From Amphimedon queenslandica (taxonomy: Eukaryota > Porifera > Demospongiae > Haplosclerida > Niphatidae): 64,000 nucleotides of DNA. Shown here in pieces: positions 11,101 through 20,853 of this stretch (positions are counted from its first letter, which is position 1; the number at the start of each line of letters is the position of its first letter). The DNA lies in contig NW_003546272.1 of the NCBI RefSeq assembly GCF_000090795.2, forward strand, positions 243,818 to 307,817, in the 5' to 3' direction. A model generated the notes under the pieces. It made no database searches and was not told the origin of the DNA. It worked only from the letters and a program-made list of their open reading frames with translations. The translations under genes and the position numbers were made by a program.

Positions 11101-14100
11101 ACTATATATCCTTCTTGTACTCCAATTATACTAGCAACGTGTTTCATGTCTGTTGCCAGCCGCTCCCATATACAGTAAAACTTGTACCAATCGATTGAAG
11201 GCCATTGATTAACGATGCTCACTGGAGTCACCTATTGTAGGAAAAAAACATGATAATTATTATTGTTAAAATTAGCTCAATCCTTGGCAAAATTTTGCAA
11301 ATACTGTCCTAGCCATTACTGATAAAATATAGTGTACTATGTACATGGCACCTAATTATTGAACAATTTCAAATATCCAATTTTTATTGGAGTCAATTCA
11401 AACTTTCTACACAACATAAGAACATGTATACATGTATGTATCAGAAAAAATTATAAAAATGGAGAATTCTTTCCTTTTCATTTTTGGCGAAATTTGACGA
11501 AAGACACTGTATTATAGTACAGGGACTTTGGCTTGATTTTTGAGCAACTTTAAAAATTCATAAAAAATCCAATTTTGATCGGAACACGCTCGAACTTGCT
11601 ACACAACATAAGAACATGTATATGTATCAGAAAATATTATAAAAATGGAGAATTCTTTCCTTTTCATTTTTGGCAAAATTTGGCCAAAGACACTGTACTA
11701 TAGTACAGGGACTTTGGCTTGATTTTTGAGCAACTTTAAAAATTCATAAAAAATCCAATTTTGATCAGAACACGCTCGAACTTGCTACACAACATAAGAA
11801 CATGTATATGCATCAGAATAAATTATAAAAATGGAGAATTCTTTCCTTTTCATTTTTGGCGAAATTTGGCCAAAGACACTGTACTATAGTACAGAGACTT
11901 TGGCTTAATTTTTGAGCAACTTTAAAAATTCATAAAAAATCCAATTTTGATTGGAACACGCTCAAACTTTCTACACAACATAAGAACACGTATATGTACC
12001 ACCAAAACAATTTATAAAAGAAAGGAGCCATTTTTGGCGAGACATTAAAGTGTATGTATGCTGTACATGTCTAATATGTACTTACTAGGTAGATCATGTG
12101 TAGTTCATTTTCTAATACAAGCAAACGTCGTGCTTTGCTAAACTCTTTAAAGACAACCAGTGCTTCACGAGGAGAGAGAGATGAAGCAATGGTAGCCATT
12201 CCAAGCTGTGTAGCTGTGTATCTCTCTGAGCCAGGAGTCTCCTTATTGGAACAGGTTTTACTAATGAACTCATTCTCAAGCAGATACTTTAAGGACTCGT
12301 CAAGAATCAATCTAATCTCATCAGTAATATCTAAAGAAGAAAAAATCTAAAAATTACATGTAATGTATGATTATACATAAGAGAGCATTAAGCAGTATTT
12401 TCAAAGCCAATTAAAAAATATATATAATTGTATATTCTTCAATAGTTAAACCTGTATTAACTCAAAAGTTTATCAAAAGGGCATTAATATGCTTCAGAAT
12501 ATGTACAAACATTACCTTCTTTATTTCTCTTCTCTTCATCAACCAACTCCACACACAGCAGTGTGCAAGAGAGATACAACAATATCTCAGAATAACCCAG
12601 TGTCATACCATTAGCCACTACTTCCAACACTGCTCTATTCAATGGATCCCTCTCATTAGCAGAGTGAAGAGAAGAGGAGGAGGAGGGGGAGAGATACAAG
12701 CAACTTGTCACTGGTCTAGAGGTTGATGAAAGAAGCAACTGAACTTTTGCTCGATCGGATGACTTGCAAAACAATATACTTTCGCCCTCTTCATCTATCC
12801 CTTTCCGTCCAGCACGTCCAATCATTTGTCTATAAGACTGGACATCAATGAGTGATTGGTGAAAGATTGGCGTCCGTATGATGACAAGTCTTGCCGGTAG
12901 ATTGACGCCAGAGGAAAGGGTCGAGGTACAGACTAGTATCTTAATCAGAGTACTACGATAGCCTCCTTCTATGATCTCTCTCTCATCGAGTGTCAGGCCA
13001 GCATGATGAAAAGCAATGCCTGCTGGAAGCGTCTTCCCCAAGATAGGATCCAGGCCAACCGGTGTGTGATACAACTGCTCACAAATGCTGATCAAGCCTG
13101 CTTTGTTGAGAAAAGAATCCACTTGATTTCCAGTCAAGTGACGTCTAGCAAGATTAAGAGAGAGTTTCTCACACCAGTCCTTTGTTGGACAGAATATAAG
13201 TATGGAGTGTCCATTGTGTAATCTCTCTTTACAGATGTGCACCAAATCCTCTTCATCCTCATTGCCAGTCTTAGACTCACGAGGGAAGGTAGAGAGAACA
13301 CTAGAAAGTGTGCTATCATACAACTCATTGCCGACTTTAACCATCTCTTTGAGGGGGACTGGTCTATAGTGTGTGGTATAGTGGGCAGAGTCCAGCCATT
13401 GAGCTAACGTATTGAGGTTTGGCAAAGAAGCACTCATTCCAATCAGTTGTATGGAGACTTGGTGGTTTATGCTGGAATTCCCTTGTTCAATCGGCTGATG
13501 ATTTTTGTCTGATTTCTTTGTGATGTGGAGCAGTTTTGTGAGTAATAGTTCCAACAGGTAACCTCTATAACGATCGCCGACCATATGTAACTCGTCTACA
13601 ACGACCACACCCAATTGGCTAATACCTCCATTGTTCTCTTTCTCATCTCTTCTCTCCTCCAGCAGTCGGTTCACTAAACTGTTTGCCTTCTCTATAGTAC
13701 ACACGGCAATATCAATGCTAGCTAGGCCTCCTTGAGGGGCGTGGCTCCCCATGAACCCGCCCACTTTGATCCCAACAGACTCAAACATGCTCTTCAAGTG
13801 GTTAACCTTCTCGTGGACGATACTAACAAACGGAAGTACCACCAAAACCTTTTTCTGTCTCTCTAGAATGCACTTTAGACTCAATAGCTCGGCCACTAGT
13901 GTCTTCCCAGAGCTAGTAGGAGCAGAGTAGAGTACGTTACGACCAGTCAATACTCCGGGTAGGGTAAGGACGTCAACTTGCCAATCAAACATTACTGATA
14001 TGCCCTTAGATTTATAGCAATCTAGTATCTTTTGAGGAAGACCCCAGTTACTCAGTAGGAGTTTGTCATTATTATCATGCGGTGTTAGCAAAACACTAAA

Positions 14101-14696
14101 AATACAATCAAATATTATCCGTACATAAAGAAGTATTTTTACCTGATAGAGTTATTTATAGACGAAGATGTGATGGGTGTGGTCACCACGCCTTCAACGG
14201 CGTCAGGAGTGGTAGGTAAGTCTAATAATGGAATGGAAGTGTTTGTGAGTGAATATCTCTTTCTTGATGTGCTACGATGAGAAGTGCGATGACCAGTAGA
14301 AGTTAATGGGGTGCTGCAAACTATGCCACAATCAATTCTGTAGGGAAATCAAAAAATTATAATTTTTCAATTTTTATTTATTAGTTTTCACCAAGCCCAA
14401 GATGGCCAATAAAAACTGTTGCCGTTAGCACTAGTAACTTTATTTATGTACACATACTGGTCCATGAAGGCCATTATTTGCTCTTCATATTCTGATGAGA
14501 GAGAGGGAAAGGAGGGAGTGGCAGCCATGATAGATGGTGAAAGAGGCTCTTGATGTATGGGAGAAAGAGGGGCATGTCTGCAGGGGTTGAGTAAAGAGAC
14601 AGATACGTCAAGAATAATTTACCTGCACTTCAAAGCCTCTTCTTTTACAGTTATTTTAGAGGATGCCCTCCTCTTACTGGCGCCTCTTTTAGACAT
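8139..14696 (-). CDS. POLQ: DNA polymerase theta (helicase plus family A polymerase)
   Basis: Six exons join in frame: 14623-14696, 14458-14577, 14143-14337, 12516-14095, 12086-12330 and 8139-11231, for about 1768 residues. The N-terminal SF2 helicase shows APTSSGKTLVAELL, VVVVDELHMVGD, GMSASLPNL and YRQMIGRAGRKG. A POLQ-type helicase C-terminal region follows (SIDWYKFYCIWERL; NRLGWRNMEMLLGQF). A central region shorter than in vertebrates (human is about 2590 aa) leads to the polymerase: motif A DYSQLELRILAHLS, O-helix KQMCYGIIYGM, motif C LHDELMYEV. POLQ performs microhomology-mediated end joining. Having both halves separates it from HELQ and POLN. The intron at 11232-12085 is filled by a tandem repeat. 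It shares a 96 bp promoter with ATMIN. Confidence 0.95.
11330..12040. repeat. Dispersed palindromic repeat, copy C (tandem, intronic)
   Basis: At least three full head-to-tail units of about 185 bp fill the fifth POLQ intron. The word 'tttttgagcaactttaaaaa' recurs at about 11535, 11721 and 11906. Each junction carries ACTGTACTATAGTACAGGG or a close variant. Confidence 0.9.
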
Positions 14697-14792
14697 TGCA
14701 GCAATTCTCACTTTCAAACCACGTGAATCCCGTATTTTAGACTCACTACTTCAGGATATCTTTGGATACCAGAGGGTGTTACAGGAAATGTC
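14697..14792. promoter_or_regulatory. Shared divergent promoter of POLQ and ATMIN
   Basis: The start codons of POLQ (-) and ATMIN (+) are separated by 96 bp. No TATA box is visible. It contains an ACGTG word near 14721. Confidence 0.6.
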
Positions 14793-16021
14793 ATGGCTGC
14801 TACTCCTCAAGCTATCATTCCTGATGAGAAAGAGCTAGCAGTAGAGGCTAGGATAACATGCTCCTTTAAAGACTGTAGCAAAACCTTCAAGAGTTCTTCC
14901 TGCTACAGGATGCACATGACTCGCCACCATGGTGTCCCTCTCCCCACTCTCCCTCCATCTCCTCCTGGTAACATGATGAAGGAGTACTATTGCCCTGTGA
15001 GTGGGTGTAATAGAAGTAATGGGGGCAAATCCTTCCCTCGTCTTGGACAACTTAAGCAGGTGAACACATTTACGTTGCTTTTTAAATTAATTTAGCATTA
15101 TTTTTGGGGAAGGAATGATAATCACAAACAACATAATTGTTATTATAGACAATACGTATGTATTCCTTTAGCATTATAATACTGTTCATGGTACAAAGTC
15201 ATTTGTTTGTCCTCGTTGTGGACGGTCCTTTGGATTGAAGGATGCTCATGGCCGCCACGTCAAGGAATGTGGACGTATATTCACATGCAACTCCTGTGAG
15301 GATCAATTCAAGTCCAGTAATGCTCTTTATAAACATCAGAAGAGAAGTGGACATGGACATAAAAGCAATGAGAAAAAGTATGCAAGGAAGCATACACTGG
15401 AATTTTATTCGTGTTTACTGTAGTTGTCATGTTATTATGCATCACGGTTTAATACTTTGTACTTTTTATACTTTTTATCATAGAAATGATCAAGCTAGAC
15501 CTGCAATCCCACCTATAATCATTGCTCCTATTATAATAAAGAATGTACTCCCGATACGGCCACTTGCTTCTAAATCAGAGGCCACGATTACACAGGCAGT
15601 TCCATCAGCCAGTACTAGGGACGATGAGAGAGAGGACGAGAAAGAAGACGCCGAAAGTACTTTAAATGATTTGCTTGATCTTGGAACACAGACTGACATA
15701 TCCTGTTTAATGGCCGATCAGTTCCTTTTACCCTATGCTGCTAGCGATGAATCGTCATCCACCTCGTCTTTATTTCCTTCCTCCTCTTCCTCTTTCCTTT
15801 CCTCTCAAAGCGTACAGACCAACACCGTCTCTCTCTGCGAGTTTGGGACTCAAACGACGTCCTCTCAAGACTGGTCCGAGCCATTACCAGGGATACCCCC
15901 ACAGGCTCAAAATGATGAGATGTCTCTAGCTAGTTTCCTCGAGTCTTCGACTTGTATTGATTTTGGTACTCAAACCCTGGACGACCTCCCTGGACACAGA
16001 GATCAAGAGTCACAGACATGA
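14793..16021 (+). CDS. ATMIN: ATMIN/ASCIZ-like zinc-finger protein with TQT motifs
   Basis: Three exons, 14793-15059, 15172-15377 and 15484-16021, give 336 residues. Four C2H2-type finger segments occupy the first about 155 residues (CSFKDCSKTF...HMTRHH; CPVSGCNRS; CPRCGRSFGLKDAHGRHVKEC; CNSCEDQF...HQKRSGH). Their spacing and the CGRIFTCNS linker match ATMIN/ASCIZ. The C-terminal half is acidic and Ser-rich with repeated LC8-binding type motifs: DLGTQTDI, SVQTNTV, EFGTQT and DFGTQTLDD, ending in ESQT. In vertebrates ATMIN activates transcription of dynein light chain DYNLL1 and binds LC8 through such motifs in a feedback loop; it also cooperates with ATM. The protein is much shorter than human ATMIN (about 820 aa). 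It sits head-to-head with POLQ. Confidence 0.85.
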
Positions 16022-16295
16022 TAGGATCCTTAATATTATCAAGATCACGCTCAAAAGAAATGGAGAAAATTGTAAAAACAATATTAGAAAGGAAAGGAGG
16101 ATTAAGAGACACTGTACAAATCATCATAATATCATGTATATATCACTTACAATGTTTATTGTCTGTCATAACTATTAATAAGTAGCTCTATGTGGGCCAA
16201 GTTATTATAATGGACTAAAGGCAACAGTAGAGGGAGCGTTGTAGTTTGTACAAGGGGATATGATAACTGGGCAAAGAATTTAGTAAGAAGGGAAT

Positions 16296-17224
16296 ATGAT
16301 AGCCGTTCCTGATCATCTTCTTCTCAAGGATGTTAGTCATTCAGATGTGCTCATTGGTAGCAGTGGAGGTCGCTCTGTAACTGTAGAAGTGAAGGTTAGG
16401 GGTCTCAAATGTACTGGAAAGAAGCCTAAAATAAACAAACCAGATGAAGACAGCAAGCAAGCGTTCTTAGTGAAGCTCTCACACGAGATTATACTCCACA
16501 GTCGACAAAGGCACCCTAACATTGTCCAACTCCTTGGAGTTGGTCATCCCGATCTCACAATAGTCACTGAATATTTTCCATTGGGACTATCTGTCCTACT
16601 GGACGACAAACGGCATAAAATACCAGACTGGATGAAATCAAGGTTGATGTTAGATATATCGCAAGGTCTGAGGTACCTTCACTCTCAAACAAAGCCAATC
16701 ATTCATTTTGGGCTGACTAGTAACAACATACTCCTCACTGAGCATTTCCAAGCCAAGATTGCTGACCTTGCCACATCGAGAGCATTCTTTGACCCATCTT
16801 TGACAAATCTCGATTACGGTAGCTTCATATTCATGCCGCCAGAGTTATTTTCTCCAGATGATAGAGAGGAGCAAAGGAAGTATGATGTCAAGTTTGATGT
16901 ATTCTCGTTTGGTTGCATTATGATCCACATACTTAGTCAGCAGTATCCTATACCGTCAGAGCAATACATCTTCTCAAATGGCAACGAGGAAAATAGCATT
17001 AACCAGCCAACACTCGAGTTTGTGCAGGTATCGGAATGGAAGCGACGCCAAAGCTATCTTTCTCACTTACCCTCGGGGCATACCTTACTACCAATTGTTG
17101 AGAAATGCTTAGCAAATTATCCACAGGACAGGCCAGAGTCAAGTGAACTAGTGACAGATATTGAAGCAGTCGGCCCTCCCACTCCGTATCCATTGAGTAA
17201 AGGTGGGATATTAATGATACTAGA
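16296..17224 (+). CDS. TKL-type pseudokinase domain (5' part of gene, runs into gap)
   Basis: An open frame from ATG at 16296 encodes a kinase fold: degenerate Gly loop (IGSSGGRSVTVEV) with a retained VEVKV Lys, HPNIVQLLGVG, YLHSQTKPIIHFGLTSNNILL, KIADLATSRAF, the PPELF motif, DVFSFGCIMIHIL, and an Arg near the end (NYPQDRPESSE). The catalytic loop reads HFG instead of HRD, so the catalytic Asp is missing. The DFG Asp is kept but in the form DLA. It is therefore very likely a pseudokinase of the TKL group that is expanded in sponges. The coding frame is still open at the assembly gap starting at 17225. The sequence resumes after the gap with a coiled coil and DUSP-UBL domains on the same strand, possibly the same gene. 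Confidence 0.8.
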
Positions 17225-17665
17225 NNNNNNNNNNNNNNNNNNNNNNNNNNNNNNNNNNNNNNNNNNNNNNNNNNNNNNNNNNNNNNNNNNNNNNNNNNNN
17301 NNNNNNNNNNNNNNNNNNNNNNNNNNNNNNNNNNNNNNNNNNNNNNNNNNNNNNNNNNNNNNNNNNNNNNNNNNNNNNNNNNNNNNNNNNNNNNNNNNNN
17401 NNNNNNNNNNNNNNNNNNNNNNNNNNNNNNNNNNNNNNNNNNNNNNNNNNNNNNNNNNNNNNNNNNNNNNNNNNNNNNNNNNNNNNNNNNNNNNNNNNNN
17501 NNNNNNNNNNNNNNNNNNNNNNNNNNNNNNNNNNNNNNNNNNNNNNNNNNNNNNNNNNNNNNNNNNNNNNNNNNNNNNNNNNNNNNNNNNNNNNNNNNNN
17601 NNNNNNNNNNNNNNNNNNNNNNNNNNNNNNNNNNNNNNNNNNNNNNNNNNNNNNNNNNNNNNNNN
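17225..17665. other. Assembly gap (N run)
   Basis: 441 unknown bases interrupt the pseudokinase/DUSP locus. No coding claim can be made across it. Confidence 0.99.
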
Positions 17666-17667
17666 CT

Positions 17668-18869
17668 GCACTTGATGACACTATTTTTCGTATTAAGGAG
17701 CAGCAAAAGCTTACGGATGAGCTACTACGCGGCCAAGAGCAACAATTAGCTGTTGTTAGAAATGTTACAGGTAATTAGGTAGCTAATTCAATTTATTGTT
17801 TACTTTACGCTCTTAATATAGTTACTCCACTTTATCAACAGAAAATGATTATAAACTCACTGATGAAACAAAAACTAGTGAAGGATGACATATGGTAATA
17901 CTAATATTTATAGTGTGGGAATGGGCTCTCTTTTTTATAAGACTAACTTCTTCTAAATTAATTTCCTTATTTGTTTTCCAGGTGCCTTGTTAGTAGCCAC
18001 TGGTTCGAGAAGTGGACCAAGTTCATTGACATTGCCCTCAGAGTTGGAATTGACGGTTGCAACAGAAGCTCTCATCCTGGGCCTGTCACTAACTTCACTC
18101 TTATAAAGTTTATCAAGTTTCAACCAACCAAGATGAAGAAAGACTTTACGGAAAACGTGGACTACATATTGATCCCTGAGATTGGCTGGGACCTCCTAAT
18201 ACAGTGGTATGGGATTAGTGAAAAATCAATGAGACTGTCAAGGTATAGTCTTGTTAGTGTTTTATATTAAATGTTATATGGATCATTGTAGAAAAGTTGT
18301 GAAGGCTCGAAAACATGCAATTGGAAAGCTCATGGTGGAAGTATACCCAATAACTGTACTGGTTCAACTCGTTTTTCCTGATAGCTCAGATGATGGTAAA
18401 ATTGATTATGAAGTCAGCAGAAGTGATACAGTTGGTAAGAGTAATATTAGCATTTTATACAACACACATTTCCACTGCAGGAACTTATATTAGAGCATGC
18501 ATAATTCTATGCTCTCCTTTTCCTAGCATTCGTTATCGAGAAGCTAAAGGAACTCCTTGACGTACCTGCTATGAATGAGGCACGACTTTGGCTTCAACGC
18601 TCTGACAAAAAGATATTGCTCAAACAAACGGACACCATGGGAGACAATAAATCACCTTCCTCTGTGGAAGACAATGATGTAAGTCATTCTAATAAAAACT
18701 AGTGTATTAATTTTCAACATAGACACTTATTCTTGAAGTTAAGAAAGGTGGCAAATGGACTTTTCAAGATGACATTTCAAAACCAAGGGAAAGGTATTAC
18801 TACATGCATCTAGTCAACTTACCAATGTCTTCAACTAATGATGATTCCGATTATGAAGTTATGTCCTGA
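17668..18869 (+). CDS. Coiled coil, DUSP (USP-type) and ubiquitin-like domains, no peptidase
   Basis: Exons 17668-17770, 17822-17894, 17982-18242, 18292-18434, 18527-18678 and 18723-18869 join in one frame to a stop; the 5' end lies in the gap. The first two encode a Gln/Leu-rich helix (EQQKLTDELLRGQEQQLAVV), likely a coiled coil. Next comes a domain found in ubiquitin-specific proteases: WCLVSSHWFEKWTKF, HPGPVTN, VDYILIPEIGWDLLIQWYG. A ubiquitin-like part follows (KLMVEVYPITVLVQL; FVIEKLKELLDVP; ARLWLQRSD; TLILEVKKGGKWTF), the order seen in USP4, USP11 and USP15. The gene then stops, without the Cys/His peptidase boxes. It may be the C-terminal half of the pseudokinase gene upstream or a separate gene whose start is in the gap. 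Confidence 0.75.
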
Positions 18870-19417
18870 GCCATGTTTTTTCTGTACTTGTTATTAAAAT
18901 GTTTTTAGCACAGAGAACACTTAAACATTAAATTCAAACATTATCATTAAATTTTCATGATGCATTGGTTAATTAATTTTATTTTTAAAATCATAATAAG
19001 AAATTTTGTAGACTACTTAGCATTTGCAACGAGAAACAATAATTCAATATGTATCAAATAACATGTAGAATGCTGTAATAAATCAACGTCAAGGTGTTCT
19101 ATGGCATTGTGATCTGTCTCTTCTTGACTTAAGACTATAGACTCACTCACACTCCAGTTGAGCTTCTCTCTTATTCTGTCTCCTCTTCTTCACTTGAACT
19201 ATCAAACTTGACTATGAAGTTATGACATGAGTCATGTTCTTTTTTTCTTTCTATTTCTTGTTTAAAAATATTTTAGTCAACAACACTTAATGTCATCAGT
19301 TAAATTCTTAATTATTTTATAAAAATCATAATGGTTTAGATCTGTCTCTAATAAATCTCAGAAAAACTACAATATTAAATTATTATAATATAAACACCTG
19401 TCACAAATGACAAATAA
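18870..19417. repeat. Intergenic patchwork of duplicated neighbour 3' ends
   Basis: Sequence around 19205-19335 repeats the last codons and 3' flank of the DUSP-UBL gene at 18850-18975 (compare TATGAAGTTATG followed by GAGYCATGTT). Just before it, 19140-19200 resembles the 3' end of SCNM1 on the minus strand at 20845-20915 (CTCTCTTATTCTGTCT, ACTTGAACTATCAAAC). Neither copy carries an open frame. They look like decayed tail duplications. Confidence 0.65.
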
Positions 19418-20602
19418 TTATGTAAAGGTAACCATAGTATCATTAACTATGGAAATGAAAGGCATAAAAATGCTTGCATAAGTAGATCTAGAAGAAAAAA
19501 GTACGAACATGTAGCATAACAAAAGGTATAAAACTGTCATGAAAAAGCCAACTGCCAATTCGACATGTGTCAACTTTATCCAGTAAGTATGAAAGAGGTC
19601 ATAATTTACCACAAGAAAACTTTTAGATTTGTTGTAGGATTTGTCTTCTTTAGATTTTTGTGGTTGATACCTCTCTCTGGTACCATCATCTTTATCTTGA
19701 TGAAAATGTTTGCCAGGATTATTTCGAGGTAGCGCTAAATCACCATTATCACCATCGTCTCTTGGATGTTGAAGACGTGCATGCTCTTGCTCTGCAAGTG
19801 GTCCTCTCAGCAAGTTAGTATACTTTGCAGCAACCCAAAAACGATACATTAATCCAATACTAGCAAAGACAGTATTCAATTGATTTGGTTTAAAAATGCA
19901 GACTGCAATAAGGCAAAAACCGTGTTGTATAGTGACACCATTGAACAGAATCCTCATAGCAATATGAAATGTACTGAATGCATCATATAGATCCAATGAT
20001 AGTATGTAACCTTGAAAAAATGAATACATGACAAATGTCAGAAGAGGAAAAAACAGGACCAGTTTTAAAAAAGACATTAACTCAACAGCATAAACATTGT
20101 AGATAAAGAGAAACACAAATAACTCCAACACTAGAGCTATGATAGCATTTATTAGAACATAAAGCTTGTTAAATTTATTCTTCCTACGAAAGACCCCATA
20201 ACTAGCTTTCCATGGCATACTGAAGAAAAGGACTAATGATACGAAAGATAATAATACCCAAATGACAAGAGTCAAAATCATCGATGGAAGAATCCTCATA
20301 CCTAGGTCTGGTAGTGGAAGAGACCATAAATCCGTTAGTGGTACGTTGTAGTCCGGGAAAATGGTGAGCAGTGTACGAGTCAATATGCATAAGTAAAGGC
20401 CAAGAATACCGAACGGAACCATTAACAACAAGACGTTCATGCATGAGCACATCACTCGGTGAACTACTCCATGACTAGCTCTGAATAGGATGCTAAAAGT
20501 AAGGAGGTAAGGCACGTCATAATCCGGGTAAATGGCGAGAAGTTCACGAATAAATATACCCAGGAAAATACCAACAACACATGTTTCTAATAAGAACAAC
20601 AT
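19418..20602 (-). CDS. Multipass membrane protein, unknown function
   Basis: A single-exon frame of 394 residues if started at the first real ATG (20602, MLFLLETCVVG). The frame stays open to 20692, but only a GTG is present there. About eight hydrophobic segments are visible. A charged hydrophilic stretch of roughly 60 residues (EQEHARLQHPRDDGDNGD and on) precedes the last one. An internal repeat is seen: LLAIYPDYDVP and, about 60 residues later, LLTIFPDYNVP, each after a hydrophobic segment. This suggests a duplicated two-helix unit. I do not recognise the family. It lies 250 bp downstream of SCNM1 on the same strand. Confidence 0.65.
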   Translation of the reverse strand: MLFLLETCVVGIFLGIFIRELLAIYPDYDVPYLLTFSILFRASHGVVHRVMCSCMNVLLLMVPFGILGLYLCILTRTLLTIFPDYNVPLTDLWSLPLPDLGMRILPSMILTLVIWVLLSFVSLVLFFSMPWKASYGVFRRKNKFNKLYVLINAIIALVLELFVFLFIYNVYAVELMSFLKLVLFFPLLTFVMYSFFQGYILSLDLYDAFSTFHIAMRILFNGVTIQHGFCLIAVCIFKPNQLNTVFASIGLMYRFWVAAKYTNLLRGPLAEQEHARLQHPRDDGDNGDLALPRNNPGKHFHQDKDDGTRERYQPQKSKEDKSYNKSKSFLVVNYDLFHTYWIKLTHVELAVGFFMTVLYLLLCYMFVLFSSRSTYASIFMPFISIVNDTMVTFT

Positions 20603-20853
20603 CTCTCTCCACTCGACTCCAGCGCAGCTAGCAATAACTAAAGTGGGCGGATAAGTTGACGCTCCGTCTGGTTTCCGTATACTTCCGAACACAAGACATC
20701 ATCAATCAAAAACATGTGACATATTACTATTATTAATTCATTATCATGTGACAACATCTTTTAATAAACCATTCGTCTTCTTCATTTAAATTCATTGCAA
20801 TCATTCATGTAGAGCAGGCTTGTTGGCATTGTTGTTGCAGTCAAGTTTCTCTC

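Noticed and set aside
8139-12330. Separate HELQ and POLN genes
   Set aside because: The helicase exons splice in frame into the polymerase exon, and the junction (HMIYLVTPVSIV) matches POLQ continuity.
16999-17706. Long frames on both strands across the first N run
   Set aside because: They consist mostly of unknown bases and exist only because the gap contains no stop codons.
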